This document shows, one piece after another, positions 1-8,232 of a stretch of DNA of 37,296 bases. The notes beneath the pieces were generated by a model. The model made no database searches. It had not been told where the DNA came from and saw only the letters and a list, made by a program, of their open reading frames with translations. Source of the stretch: Spyradosoma sp004558035 (lineage in GTDB: Bacteria > Verrucomicrobiota > Verrucomicrobiia > Opitutales > UBA953); the NCBI RefSeq assembly GCF_050314555.1, contig NZ_JBNPNH010000011.1, positions 1 through 37,296 of the forward strand. The letters are read 5' to 3'. Position 1 is the stretch's first letter; each line of letters starts with the position of its first letter. The position numbers and the translations under genes were made by a program.

Positions 1-330
1 CGCGCTCCGCCGGAGAACGGGAAAAATATGCGCCGCCTCACGACGGAAGGCAGGAATGCCTTCGCCCCCATGTTCCCGCATGAAATGCGGAACAAACATA
101 ACCCCATGCGGCGAAACACCGCTTGGGGCGGCGTCCGCAAAAGAACACGCGCTTGAAAAGCGCAACTGCCCCGCGGGAACGGCGTGCCGTGAAAACGTCG
201 AGCGCTTCGGGCGGTTGCGCCTTTCAGGCGCGGCGCATGTGCGGTTTTCCCCCAAGCGCGCGCTTCGCGTCGCGCATGGGGTTACGCTTGTTTCGCCCCG
301 CCGGGGCGCGGAAAAAGCTTAAAGCTTAAA
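1..330. repeat. Hairpin-dense intergenic segment
   Basis: No convincing gene is seen. The stretch is a chain of inverted repeats: GAAGGCA-GGAA-TGCCTTC (46-63), an 11-bp stem with one bulge around 72-94, a CCCCA/TGGGG-flanked stem at 102-128, GCGCTT-GAAA-AGCGC (about 149-163) and CGCCCC/GGGGCG (about 293-308). The first palindrome recurs in opposite orientation at 32299-32316 with matching flanks. The segment ends in AAGCTTAAAGCTTAAAG (about 315-331), a unit found at several other gene borders. The short open frames here carry no recognisable protein. It could be a mosaic of mobile palindromes or a structured RNA; the sequence alone does not decide. Confidence 0.6.
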
Positions 331-735
331 GGGAGATTTCTTCGGGAAGGATTTTCGGAGAAGCGGTAGGTAAACGAAGCGTGGAGCCATGTCGCCTCTA
401 AAAAACATCCGTGCGCATCCGCGTTCATCCGTGGATTCAAAAAATCTGCGGAAGTCTGCGAATTCTGCGGGAGAAAACTTTCTGCGGAAGGATTTCGACA
501 AGCGACAGGAATGTCGCTTCCCCTCTAACGCGGTTTTTCTTCGCGTTTGAAAAAGCGGCGTTCCCGCGAGTCTCCGTTTCTTCGTTTCTCCGTTCCTCTG
601 TGTCAAAAAAGAGCTTAAAGGGGAGTTTGTGCGGGGAGATTTCGCAGGGCAAGCGGGACACTTACCCTCCCGCAGCGTTCCCGCCGGGTTCGGAACATTC
701 GTGTAAATTCGTGTTCATTCGTGGTTTCAAAAATA
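331..735. repeat. Mosaic of dispersed intergenic repeat modules
   Basis: This stretch carries modules that recur in other spacers of the window. Around 361-402 is a GTGGAGCCATGTCGC module (second copy about 24369-24401). Around 411-475 are phrases of the type CATCCGTG/TCATCCGTGG and TCTGCGGAAGTCTGCG. At 502-517 is the palindrome GCGACAGGAATGTCGC followed by TTCCCCTCTAACGCGG (copy at 32481-32512). At 581-644 is TCTCCGTTTC...GTGTCAAAAAAG...CTTAAAGGGGAGTTTG (copy 32381-32465). At about 652-682 is AGGGCAAGCG...CTTACCCTCCCG (copy about 24245-24272). The modules lie in a different order in the two best copies. Open frames across it are judged spurious. Confidence 0.75.
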
Positions 736-739
736 AGAC

Positions 740-764
740 GGGCGGCTCCTCTCGGAACCGCCCG
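740..764. terminator. Strong hairpin, possible terminator
   Basis: GGGCGG at 740-745 pairs with CCGCCC at 759-764 and TCC with GGA inside, around a TCTC loop with one internal mismatch. The T-run that follows is weak (CTTTCATC), so termination is uncertain. No upstream gene lies in the window on the + strand. Confidence 0.35.
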
Positions 765-851
765 CCCGCTTTCATCTCTAACTAACTCTAACTTCTCTAT
801 CTAACCCAAAAACACCCAAAAAGCGTCGCGCGAAAAATTTTTTGTCCGAAT

Positions 852-882
852 AAATTTCCCGGCGGGCGAAATTTCCCGGCGG
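852..882. repeat. Direct repeat upstream of the dehydratase gene
   Basis: The 14-mer AAATTTCCCGGCGG occurs twice (852-865 and 869-882), separated by GCG, about 70 bases before the chosen start of the next gene. It may be an operator or a local duplication; nothing else supports a role. Confidence 0.5.
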
Positions 883-951
883 AGCGCATTGCGTCTTGTA
901 AAAAAGCGAAGTTTTGTGTTAAAACCGAAGCTCATAACTCGCTCATCTCAA

Positions 952-2862
952 ATGATCGGAAAACAATTCAAAAAGAACTATTCGCCCGCGCGTCGTTTCG
1001 TCGTGCGCACGCTTTTTTTCGGCGCGGCGCTCTACCTCGCCTATTTTCTTTCCAATGAAGTCGCCTCGTGGATCGCGGGCAAGGGCACGCTCGCGTACAC
1101 GCCGATTTATCCGCGTTCCGCGGTTCTGCTGAGCGCGTTCCCGATCGCGGCGGTCCAGCTGGTCGGGCTCGCGGTCTGCGGCATCTATACGACGCTGCTT
1201 CGGTATTTCCGGATTCAGGAGCTGCTGCGGCACACGACGGCGCTGTTCGTCGTCGCGGCGGGGTTCTTTGCGGCGTCGTACATGCCGTCGATCGCGGATC
1301 TGCTGCCCGCGCTTTCGCGGCGGCTCGTGTGCATCGACTTCGTGTTCGCCTCGGTCGCGGTCTGCGCGCTGCGCATCGCGCTGCGGCTGCTCTGGGAACA
1401 TAAGAAGAGCGAGAACGAGACGCGGCGTTCCCGCCGCGACGCCGCGCGCGTCGCGATCTTCGGCGCGGGCGACGCGGGCTCGGAGCTTTGTTCCGTGCTG
1501 CTTTCGCGCCCGAGCCTGGGCAAGCTTCCGGTCGTCTTCTTCGACGACGAAAAGGCGAAGGAGGGCTTTTCGCTTTCGGACGTGCCGATCGTCGGCAGGT
1601 TCGAGAACGTCGAATACTGGAAATCCGTGTACGGGTTCACGGAGCTCATCATCGCGATTCCCGCGGCGAAGATCACGCGCGTCCGCGAACTGCGCGAACA
1701 GGCGATCGCCGCCGGGCTGAAGGTCTCGCTCGTTCCCGGCACGGAAGAGCTTTCGCTCGGGCACGCGTCCGTTTCCGCGATCCGCAATTTCGATCTGCAG
1801 GACCTGCTCGACCGCCCGCCGCTGAATCTGAACGACGAGGCGATTTCGGAGATGATCTGCGGGAAGACGGTGCTCGTCACGGGCGCGGGCGGTTCCATCG
1901 GCAGCGAGATCTGCCGCCAGGTGGCGCGCTGCGCTCCCGCGCGCCTGTTGCTCGTCGAACAGTGCGAAGTGCTGATGTTCCAGATCGAGCAGGATCTGAT
2001 TTCGCTCGGCTTCAAGGACTGCATCGTCCCGATCATCGCCGACATTCTCGACGTGCAGCGCATGGAGGGCGTCTTCGACAAATACCATCCCGACATCGTC
2101 TTCCACGCCGCCGCGCACAAGCACGTGCCGCTCATGGAACGCCAGCCCGGCGAGGCGCTGAAGAACAACTCGCTCGGCTCGATCGGGCTCTTCGAAATCG
2201 TCTCGAAATACGGCGCCGAGGCGTGCGTGCTGATCTCCACGGACAAGGCGATCAACCCGACCAACGCGATGGGTGCCTCGAAGCGTCTCGCCGAAATCAT
2301 GCTGCAGTCGTTCGCGCGGACGCCCGAAAACAGGACGCGCTTCATGGCGGTGCGCTTCGGGAACGTGCTCGGCTCTTCCGGCAGCGTGATTCCGACCTTC
2401 AAAAAACAGATCGAAAAAGGCGGCCCGCTCACCGTCACTTCCGCCGAAATCAAGCGCTACTTCATGACGATTCCCGAGGCCGTGGGGCTCGTGCTCCAGA
2501 CGGCGACGATCGGCAAGAACGGCAACATCTACGTGCTCGACATGGGCAAGCCGGTGAAGATCATCGACGTCGCGCGCCACCTGATCCGCCTCAGCGGGCT
2601 GCGTCCGGACATCGACATCGAAATCAAGATCACGGGCCTGCGCCCGGGCGAAAAGCTCTTCGAGGAACTCAAATCCACGGGCGAGGACTACGAGCCGTCC
2701 GGCCACCCGCGCATCGCGCGCTTCAAGTGCGAGCCGCTCCCGCCGGAAAAACTCGGCGAGCTCAAGGACTTCCTCGCGAAGATTGCGCGTCATCCCGTCC
2801 GCAACGAAATCAAAAAGGCAATCAAGACCGTCGTCCCCGAATACACGCCCTTCCTGGACTGA
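952..2862 (+). CDS. Membrane nucleotide-sugar 4,6-dehydratase/epimerase (CapD/PglF/WbpM family)
   Basis: This protein most likely converts UDP-linked N-acetylhexosamine to a 4-keto-6-deoxy sugar for surface polysaccharide or glycan synthesis. Four hydrophobic segments fill the first 130 or so residues. A first Rossmann-like domain (VAIFGAGDAGSELC) follows, then the SDR domain with VLVTGAGGSIGSEICRQV. The family's ISTDKAINPTNAMGASKR block replaces the usual Tyr-x3-Lys by Met-x3-Lys, and LRPGEKLFEEL lies near the C-terminus. About 636 aa is the normal length for long membrane members. I chose ATG 952 over an in-frame TTG at 889 because it directly precedes the basic, membrane-leading MIGKQFKKNY. 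No Shine-Dalgarno is seen. A good terminator follows. No polysaccharide gene adjoins it, so the sugar product is unknown. Confidence 0.93.
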   Translation: MIGKQFKKNYSPARRFVVRTLFFGAALYLAYFLSNEVASWIAGKGTLAYTPIYPRSAVLLSAFPIAAVQLVGLAVCGIYTTLLRYFRIQELLRHTTALFVVAAGFFAASYMPSIADLLPALSRRLVCIDFVFASVAVCALRIALRLLWEHKKSENETRRSRRDAARVAIFGAGDAGSELCSVLLSRPSLGKLPVVFFDDEKAKEGFSLSDVPIVGRFENVEYWKSVYGFTELIIAIPAAKITRVRELREQAIAAGLKVSLVPGTEELSLGHASVSAIRNFDLQDLLDRPPLNLNDEAISEMICGKTVLVTGAGGSIGSEICRQVARCAPARLLLVEQCEVLMFQIEQDLISLGFKDCIVPIIADILDVQRMEGVFDKYHPDIVFHAAAHKHVPLMERQPGEALKNNSLGSIGLFEIVSKYGAEACVLISTDKAINPTNAMGASKRLAEIMLQSFARTPENRTRFMAVRFGNVLGSSGSVIPTFKKQIEKGGPLTVTSAEIKRYFMTIPEAVGLVLQTATIGKNGNIYVLDMGKPVKIIDVARHLIRLSGLRPDIDIEIKITGLRPGEKLFEELKSTGEDYEPSGHPRIARFKCEPLPPEKLGELKDFLAKIARHPVRNEIKKAIKTVVPEYTPFLD

Positions 2863-2883
2863 CGGGACCGGACGCCGAACGCC

Positions 2884-2921
2884 GGGCGCGCTTTCCGTCG
2901 GAAGCGCGCCCCGTTTTTTTT
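2884..2921 (+). terminator. Rho-independent terminator after the dehydratase gene
   Basis: GGGCGCGCTT pairs with AAGCGCGCCC, extended by CC/GG around a GTC loop with one bulged T, and is followed by a run of eight T. It starts 22 bases after the stop codon. From here to the tRNA genes (to 3235) I see only T-rich, non-coding sequence and the terminator at 3186-3230. Confidence 0.85.
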
Positions 2922-3185
2922 GCACTAAAATCGCCAACAATCCCTTTGTTTAAGCGGAAAAAGAGACTTTCAACACACAAAAAACACACTCAAAAGCCCC
3001 GAAATTCCCCCGAAAACGGCAATTTCCCGCTTGCAGGATTTTTTAAGCTCGCCGCCCGCGAAGCCGCTTAAATAAAGGCGCGAACGCATTTTTCGCCCTG
3101 TGTGAAAAAAGTGTGTTTTTTGCTGTCGTATTTTGGCGGTTTTTGTCGTTTTTGTCTCAATTTCCGCCCTTTCAAAAATTCCACG

Positions 3186-3230
3186 AAAAAGCCCGCAATC
3201 GCTGTATTTAAGCGGGATTGCGGGCTTTTT
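3186..3230 (-). terminator. Terminator for the tRNA-Arg/tRNA-Lys transcript (probably bidirectional)
   Basis: A perfect 15-bp stem, AAAAAGCCCGCAATC against GATTGCGGGCTTTTT, closes a loop of about 15 nt. On the minus strand it lies 5 bases past the tRNA-Lys CCA end and gives a GC-rich stem followed by T5. The A-run on the other side lets it work in both directions. Confidence 0.85.
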
Positions 3231-3235
3231 CTTAA

Positions 3236-3310
3236 TGGTAGGGCGCCGGGGATTCGAACCCCGAACCAATTGCTTAAAAGGCAACTGCTCTACCATTGAG
3301 CTAGCGCCCC
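3236..3310 (-). tRNA. tRNA-Lys(UUU), CCA encoded
   Basis: The minus strand folds into a full cloverleaf of 75 nt: acceptor GGGGCGC/GCGCCCT, D arm GCTC-AATGGTA-GAGC, anticodon stem GTTGC/GCAAT around loop CTTTTAA (anticodon TTT), and T arm CGGGG-TTCGAAT-CCCCG. Discriminator A and the CCA end are encoded. The first acceptor pair is a G-U wobble, which is slightly unusual. It lies 23 bases downstream of tRNA-Arg on the same strand and is presumably co-transcribed with it. Confidence 0.95.
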
Positions 3311-3333
3311 ACTCAAAAAATCGTTTTTTTAAG

Positions 3334-3408
3334 TGGCGCGCCCGCGAGGATTCGAACCCCGAACGAGTGATCCGTAGTCACTAGTGATATCCATTTCACC
3401 ACGGGCGC
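3334..3408 (-). tRNA. tRNA-Arg(ACG), CCA encoded
   Basis: The minus strand folds as acceptor GCGCCCG/CGGGCGC (perfect), D arm GTGA-AATGGATA-TCAC, anticodon stem AGTGA/TCACT around loop CTACGGA (anticodon ACG, presumably edited to ICG), a 4-nt variable loop, and T arm CGGGG-TTCGAAT-CCTCG with one G-U pair. Discriminator G and CCA are encoded; length is 75 nt. It is the first gene of the tRNA pair. Upstream on the minus strand a TTGCGC and an AT-rich TTTTATTGAAT might be promoter elements, but the match is weak. Confidence 0.95.
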
Positions 3409-3543
3409 GTTTAAAAGTGAGATTCAATAAAACCTTTTTCACTGACGAGCGCAAGCATTTTTTTTGAAAATGCGATTTTTTATTTTCCGGACGGCAGTTT
3501 GGCGTTTCAAAACGCGGGAACGTGAGGCAGAATCCGCGTTTTC

Positions 3544-4557
3544 ATGAAAGAACGTCTCAGCCTCGCCGCCGTCGTCTTCGCCGCATTCGCGTGCGGAAGT
3601 TTCGTCGCGCGCGCCGAAATCGTCTTCGCGAAGGGCGTGACGCTCGAATCCGGCTGGTACGACGTGAACAAGGCCTACTGGCCGGCGACGCTCAACATCA
3701 CCGTCGACGGCGAAGGCACGCATTACACGTATGAACCCAAGGTCGTAAACGCGGAGACGCTCTATCCGAACAGCGACTACGATCTGTGCTGGGCGGCGAC
3801 CGCGAGCAACATGCTCCAGTGGTGGCAGGACCGCATCGGCCCCGAATGCGTTCCCGCGGGAACGCCGGACGGCAAGTGGGACGCGGCGCCCTACGCCGAC
3901 CGCGGTCAGCTGGAAATCTACAAGACCTTCTGCGAAAACTGGACGGACGCCCCCGGCGTCATCGAAACCGGGCTCGCGTGGTGGCTCGACGGCTCGTATT
4001 TCTACAAAAATTACGAAACGGAACTCGTCGCGGCCGGAGCGTCTTTCGTGAAGGAAGGCGCGGTTTCGACCGGCGGCTATTTCGCGGGAACGCTTTCTTC
4101 CGCGCGCGCCGTCGTCCGCGTCTGGGACTTTCCGGGAGAGGCGACCACCGCCGACGTCGCGGAACGCCTGACCTATCTTTTTGAAAACGACTGCATGATC
4201 GGGCTCGCCATAAGCAACGGCGGGAACGTCGGGCACGCGCTCACCTGCTGGGGCGTCGAAACGGACGAGGCCGGAGGCGTCACGCTGTATTACACGGACT
4301 CCGACGACTGCACGACGAATCTGGAAGGCGTCGCCGCGAGCGAAGGCGGCGGTGAGGAGCTGAAGAGCATGAGCGTCACGGTGACCGACGGCGTCGTGAG
4401 CTTCGATTATCTCGACTCCGCGTGGCGGCTCGAAACCTTCACGACGATTCTCGCCGTCGTTCCCGAACCCTCGGCGTTCGGGCTGTTCGCGGGCGCGGGC
4501 GCGCTCGTCTTCTCGGCGTTGCGGCGTCGGCGGCGGCGCGCGGTCAGGTCTTCCTGA
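3544..4557 (+). CDS. Secreted IdeS-like (Mac family) cysteine protease with PEP-CTERM anchor
   Basis: A signal peptide (about residues 1-24, ending VARA) precedes a domain that reads like streptococcal IdeS. GWYDVNK (Lys43) corresponds to the IdeS oxyanion Lys. LCWAATASNMLQWW carries the presumed nucleophile Cys82. GHALTCWG gives His231, and YYTDSDD gives Asp252/Asp254 at nearly the same spacing from His as in IdeS. About 38 residues separate Lys43 from Cys82, where IdeS has ten. The C-terminus is a PEP-CTERM sorting tag: VVPEPS, a hydrophobic stretch, then a run of Arg. An exosortase would process it, but none lies in this window. IdeS cleaves IgG; whether this protein does is unknown. The 3' end overlaps the convergent ftsZ by 14 bp. 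Confidence 0.85.
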   Translation: MKERLSLAAVVFAAFACGSFVARAEIVFAKGVTLESGWYDVNKAYWPATLNITVDGEGTHYTYEPKVVNAETLYPNSDYDLCWAATASNMLQWWQDRIGPECVPAGTPDGKWDAAPYADRGQLEIYKTFCENWTDAPGVIETGLAWWLDGSYFYKNYETELVAAGASFVKEGAVSTGGYFAGTLSSARAVVRVWDFPGEATTADVAERLTYLFENDCMIGLAISNGGNVGHALTCWGVETDEAGGVTLYYTDSDDCTTNLEGVAASEGGGEELKSMSVTVTDGVVSFDYLDSAWRLETFTTILAVVPEPSAFGLFAGAGALVFSALRRRRRRAVRSS

Positions 4558-5803
4558 GGCGCTTGCGGCGCACGTCGATTTCGTTCTGCAGGTTCACGCG
4601 CTTGCGGCGGAACGTCGGCGCGTCGAGATCGATGCCTTCGTAGAGGCGCTTGCGCATCGCCTGAAAGACGCCGCGGTCGGGATCGAAAAGCATTGCGTCC
4701 TCGGTCTCTTCGGGCGCGGAGACGGGCGCGTCGTCTTCGGGCGCGGCGGTCTTTTTCGGCGCGGGAACGAAGCTGTCGCGCTTGCGTCTCGCGGCGCGGA
4801 TTTCGCCGGCGCCGATGACGCAGATTTCGATGGAGTCTCCGCGCTCGGGCACGACGGCGATTTTCGTGAACATGCGTTCTTCGCCGCCGAAGCGCGCCTG
4901 GACGCGTCCGGCGACGTCGTCCACGACGCTCGCGGCGGGGGGCGTTCCCGCCTCGATGCGGAGCAGCAGCGTGTCGGAGCGCGCGGCGGCGACGGTCGTC
5001 TTCGAGAGCGGGCAGCGGAGCAGTTCGCCCAGCGCGTTTTCCGCGGCGGTCTCCGCGCCGGAGCCCTCGCCGACGGCGAAGAGCGTGCGCGCGCCGACGA
5101 CGGGGAAGATGCTGCGGAACGTCGCGAAATCGAGCCGCGCGTCCGGGTTGCCGGCGAAGAGCGTTTCCGCGAAGACGCGGACGCCGCGCGCGATCCACGC
5201 CGCGGCGGGGCGGTGAAAGGCGCCGCTGGGCTCGCGGCTTTCGGCGGCGTCGAGCGCGTCGTTTTCCGCGAGCACGAAGGCGTTGCAGCGCGCGCGGAGC
5301 TTTTCGACGGCGGCGTCCGCCTGGCCGGTGAAGAGCGCGCCTTCGTCGGAATACGGGCGCGTGGCGAAGCAGACGACGACGACGCCCATCTCCCGCGCGA
5401 TTTCGACGATCGCGGGCGCGGCGCCGCTGCCGGTTCCGTGGCCGAGCGCGACGACGAGAAAGAGCAGGTCCGTCTTTTCGAAGAGCGCGCGGATCTCCGT
5501 CTCGCTTTCGCGGGCGGCCGCCGCGCCGCGTTCGGGGTTCGTTCCCGCGCCGAATCCGCGCAGCGCCTTCGCGCCGATCAGGATTTTTTTCGCGCCCGCG
5601 ACGGCGATTTTGGAAAGGTCGGCTCCGGACGCGTCGACGAAGACGCGCTCGAGCGGGAACGCGTCCGCGCGGACTTCCGCGGCGATCGCGTTCCCGCCGC
5701 CGCCGACGCCCATGAGCACCGCCGCGGGCAGACCCGCCGGAGGCGCGTCGGTCTCGGCGGGAGCGTTTTCGGGAGGAGTTTCGTTTTCGATTTCCGTGAG
5801 CAT
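4544..5803 (-). CDS. ftsZ: Cell division protein FtsZ, divergent
   Basis: This is the tubulin-like GTPase of the division ring. Family marks are MGVGGGGNAIAAEV near the N-terminus, the tubulin signature region at 121-127, NDAL-type helix sequence, and a C-terminal peptide DAPTFRRKRV like the FtsA-binding tail. It is unusual in that the signature reads GHGTGSG instead of GGGTGTG. The T7 loop reads RLDFATF (223-229) where typical FtsZ has NVDFADV, so the Asn and the second catalytic Asp are replaced by Arg and Thr while the first Asp (225) stays. ATG 5803 gives 419 aa; reading further upstream would enter ftsA in another frame. It lies 47 bp after ftsA and clearly belongs to the ftsQAZ cluster. 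Confidence 0.9.
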   Translation of the reverse strand: MLTEIENETPPENAPAETDAPPAGLPAAVLMGVGGGGNAIAAEVRADAFPLERVFVDASGADLSKIAVAGAKKILIGAKALRGFGAGTNPERGAAAARESETEIRALFEKTDLLFLVVALGHGTGSGAAPAIVEIAREMGVVVVCFATRPYSDEGALFTGQADAAVEKLRARCNAFVLAENDALDAAESREPSGAFHRPAAAWIARGVRVFAETLFAGNPDARLDFATFRSIFPVVGARTLFAVGEGSGAETAAENALGELLRCPLSKTTVAAARSDTLLLRIEAGTPPAASVVDDVAGRVQARFGGEERMFTKIAVVPERGDSIEICVIGAGEIRAARRKRDSFVPAPKKTAAPEDDAPVSAPEETEDAMLFDPDRGVFQAMRKRLYEGIDLDAPTFRRKRVNLQNEIDVRRKRLRKT

Positions 5804-5850
5804 GATTTTCGTTTTCGGTTCGGATTCGCGGGGCGGCGGAAAGGCGGTTT

Positions 5851-7089
5851 TCAGTGCGAGAAAAGCGCGCGGCGGAGGCGCGTCCAGAAGCTCTGTTCCG
5901 CGGCGCGGCGCAGCGCTTCTTCGCGGGCTCGGCGGAAGAGCTCCGCCATGCCGACGACGACACTGAACTTCGGGTGCACGCCGTCGCGTTCGGCGTTGAG
6001 CGTCTCTTCGCGCCGCGCGTAGGCGAATTCCGGTGCGGCGAGAAAGACTTCCGCGTCGAAGACCTGCCCGGCGACGTCGGCGATTTCGGGAAGCAGCGAC
6101 GTGCCGCCCGTGAGCCGGACGGAGCCGACGTCCGTGTCCTCGCCGATTTTCCTGCGGACGAGCTCGAAGATTTCGCGCACGCGCAGGTGCGTGACGAACT
6201 TCACCTTGAACACGGAATAGTGCGAGGCGAAGCCGGCGAGCTCGCCGGAAATCTCCGTGCCGGGCAGCGTGAATTCCGCGTCCAGATCGGCGTCGGAAAA
6301 CTTCGCGCGCGCGACGTGGAGCTTCGTCCATTCGGCGTTCTTTTCGGAAATCTGCAGCGCCTCGGAAATGTCGTTCGTGAGGTGGCGGCCGCCCACGGGA
6401 ACGACGCCGCTCATGACGACCATGCCGTCGCGGTAGAGGATGTAGTCCGTCGTTCCCGCGCCGATGTCGATGACGAGCCGGTTCTTGTCCGCCTCGGAAC
6501 CCGTGGCGACGCCGGCGGCGGCGGCGAGCGAGGCGACGAAGATCTCCTCCACGCGCATGCCGTACTGGTTCGGAATCTGAATGAGCTCCGTCAGGTACGT
6601 CGTTCCCGCCTCGACGACCCAGAGATTGCAGGCGAGCTCGGCGCCGACGGCGCCCTCCGGATTCCTCATCGGGCGGGCGTCGAGCGTGAAGTTCTGCCGG
6701 ATGCGGTGGACGATCGTGCGCCCTTCGGCGACGCGGCGCGCCCAGGCGTCCGCGCGCGCGTCCTCGACGTCTGCCGCGGCGACGGTGCGGTTTTCGGACT
6801 TCACGCTCGTGAGGCCCTTGACCTGCGTTCCCGAGAGCTCGGGGCCGGAAAGCGAGAGGCACGCGAAGCGCAGCGGCAGCTTCAGATCCGCCCGTTTTTC
6901 CGCGCCGTTGAGCGCGTCGTGCACGCTTTCCTTGAGCCGGCGGATGTCCGTGATTTCGCCTTTGACCATGCCTTCCGTGGGCGCGGTGAAGGCGCCGACG
7001 ATTTCGACGGCGGGCGTGAAGCGCGCGAAGAGCACTTTGGTCTCGGCGCTTCCGATATCGATGAGAGCGATCATGTTTCTTGTGAGCAT
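5851..7089 (-). CDS. ftsA: Cell division protein FtsA
   Basis: FtsA is an actin-fold ATPase that tethers FtsZ to the membrane. Visible marks are IALIDIGSAETKVL (phosphate 1), NQYGMRVEEIFVASLAAA, LVIDIGAGTTDYILYRDG (phosphate 2 region), VPVGGRHLTNDIS, and VRLTGGTSLLPEI (adenosine motif). The C-terminus, SFWTRLRRALFSH, is an amphipathic basic helix fit for membrane binding. The start is ATG 7089 (412 aa), 8 bases after the ftsQ stop; an in-frame ATG at 7074 is equally possible because the fold begins there. Order ftsQ, ftsA, ftsZ on the minus strand is the classic arrangement. Confidence 0.95.
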   Translation of the reverse strand: MLTRNMIALIDIGSAETKVLFARFTPAVEIVGAFTAPTEGMVKGEITDIRRLKESVHDALNGAEKRADLKLPLRFACLSLSGPELSGTQVKGLTSVKSENRTVAAADVEDARADAWARRVAEGRTIVHRIRQNFTLDARPMRNPEGAVGAELACNLWVVEAGTTYLTELIQIPNQYGMRVEEIFVASLAAAAGVATGSEADKNRLVIDIGAGTTDYILYRDGMVVMSGVVPVGGRHLTNDISEALQISEKNAEWTKLHVARAKFSDADLDAEFTLPGTEISGELAGFASHYSVFKVKFVTHLRVREIFELVRRKIGEDTDVGSVRLTGGTSLLPEIADVAGQVFDAEVFLAAPEFAYARREETLNAERDGVHPKFSVVVGMAELFRRAREEALRRAAEQSFWTRLRRALFSH

Positions 7090-7097
7090 CGGGGAGG

Positions 7098-8117
7098 TCA
7101 GCGTCCGGCGCGGCGCGCGCGCGCGGCGGGAACGCGCGGCGCGGGTTCGTCCGGGACGAGGCGCATTTCCGTGATCGGGCGCCGTTCGTTTTTGCGGTTG
7201 GAAATGAAGACCACGCGGTAGGTCCTGTCGGGGTCGAAGCGGCCGCGGAGCTTTTTCGCGCAGTCCTCGGAATCGAAGAGCGCGAACTCCTCGCGGAAAT
7301 TCTGCGCGGAAAAGACGATTTCGCGGATGCGGATGCGCGGCGCGCCGTCCGCGGGAACGTCGGCGGCGGGGCGCGGGCGGACGCGCAGCAGGCGCCACGG
7401 CTGCGGGAAGCGCGCCGGGAAAGGCGATTTCGCCAGATCCTTCGCGGAAACGCTCTCCCAGCCCTTCAGCGTCGCGCGGTGCTCGCGGAAGGCGAAGTTG
7501 AGGAACTCCATCAGCGGCGGCGTCTCCGCGAGCGTGCGAAAGCCGTTCGGCAGCGTCGCGGGAACGGCGTCCTCGACGAAGGGATATTCGGCTTCGACGG
7601 TGCCGAAATGCGTCTCGGCGGGGAAGAGCACGCCGTCGTCGCCGACGATGAAGATCTTGCCGTCCGCGTCGCGGAAACGCGCGAGCGCGACGCGTTCCTC
7701 GAGCTCGACGCGGAGCGCGTCGCCGTCGTCGCGGGAAACGCGCGCGCGGCGGATCTGCGGATAGGATTCGAGCTTCTTGCGCAGGGCGCTCACGCTGACG
7801 TCGGCGCCGCTTTCGCCGACGCCGGAAAAGGCGCGCACCCAGGCTTCGTCGAGCGCGCCGTCCGTCGTCAGATTCAGCCGCGCGATGCGGATTCTCCGCC
7901 CGGAATCGTCGCCGCCGTTGGCGAGACGCTCCGCGACGACGGCGGTGAGCAGGATCATCGCGAGCGCGGACGCCGCCACGCCGAAGGCCCGCCGGAACGA
8001 ACGCCACCAGAGCTTCTTCGCCGAGCCGGTGTCGCCGATCTTCACGATCTGGGGAATTGTTCTGCGCCAGTCAGGAACGGCGGCCTTCCCGCGGGACTTT
8101 TTTTTCCTGAAAAACAT
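7098..8117 (-). CDS. ftsQ: Cell division protein FtsQ (DivIB-like)
   Basis: A basic cytoplasmic N-terminus (MFFRKKKSRGK) is followed by one membrane segment (FGVAASALAMILLTAVVAERL) and a large extracytoplasmic part. The segment ALRKKLESYPQIRRARVSRD...LRVELEERVALARF matches the POTRA-to-beta layout of FtsQ. Length is 339 aa. I chose ATG 8117 because upstream residues are low-complexity and lie in the divergent promoter region shared with the sulfatase. Primary sequence is weakly conserved in this family; position directly before ftsA is the main support. Confidence 0.85.
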   Translation of the reverse strand: MFFRKKKSRGKAAVPDWRRTIPQIVKIGDTGSAKKLWWRSFRRAFGVAASALAMILLTAVVAERLANGGDDSGRRIRIARLNLTTDGALDEAWVRAFSGVGESGADVSVSALRKKLESYPQIRRARVSRDDGDALRVELEERVALARFRDADGKIFIVGDDGVLFPAETHFGTVEAEYPFVEDAVPATLPNGFRTLAETPPLMEFLNFAFREHRATLKGWESVSAKDLAKSPFPARFPQPWRLLRVRPRPAADVPADGAPRIRIREIVFSAQNFREEFALFDSEDCAKKLRGRFDPDRTYRVVFISNRKNERRPITEMRLVPDEPAPRVPAARARRAGR

Positions 8118-8232
8118 TTTCGCTGAACAGTAGCGCGGGCGGGAACGCTCCGCAAGAGGAATGCCGGAGTCCGTCCCCGCCGCCGCGAAAATTTTCTCGC
8201 GGGAACGCGCGCGGAGCGGGCATAATGCCGGC

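Noticed and set aside
331..735. Repeats considered as a CRISPR array
   Set aside because: Units are of unequal length, not regularly spaced, and no cas gene is present in the window.
411..785. 124-codon frame in the 5' spacer
   Set aside because: It translates dispersed repeat modules also found in other spacers; no motif or conserved start.
943..2940. 665-codon open frame antisense to the dehydratase gene
   Set aside because: It is a shadow of GC-rich codon bias: its protein is Arg/Glu/Asp-rich without motifs, while the sense frame is a complete known enzyme.
3102..3384. Short frames across the tRNA genes
   Set aside because: They translate the tRNA and terminator sequence; the cloverleaves explain it fully.
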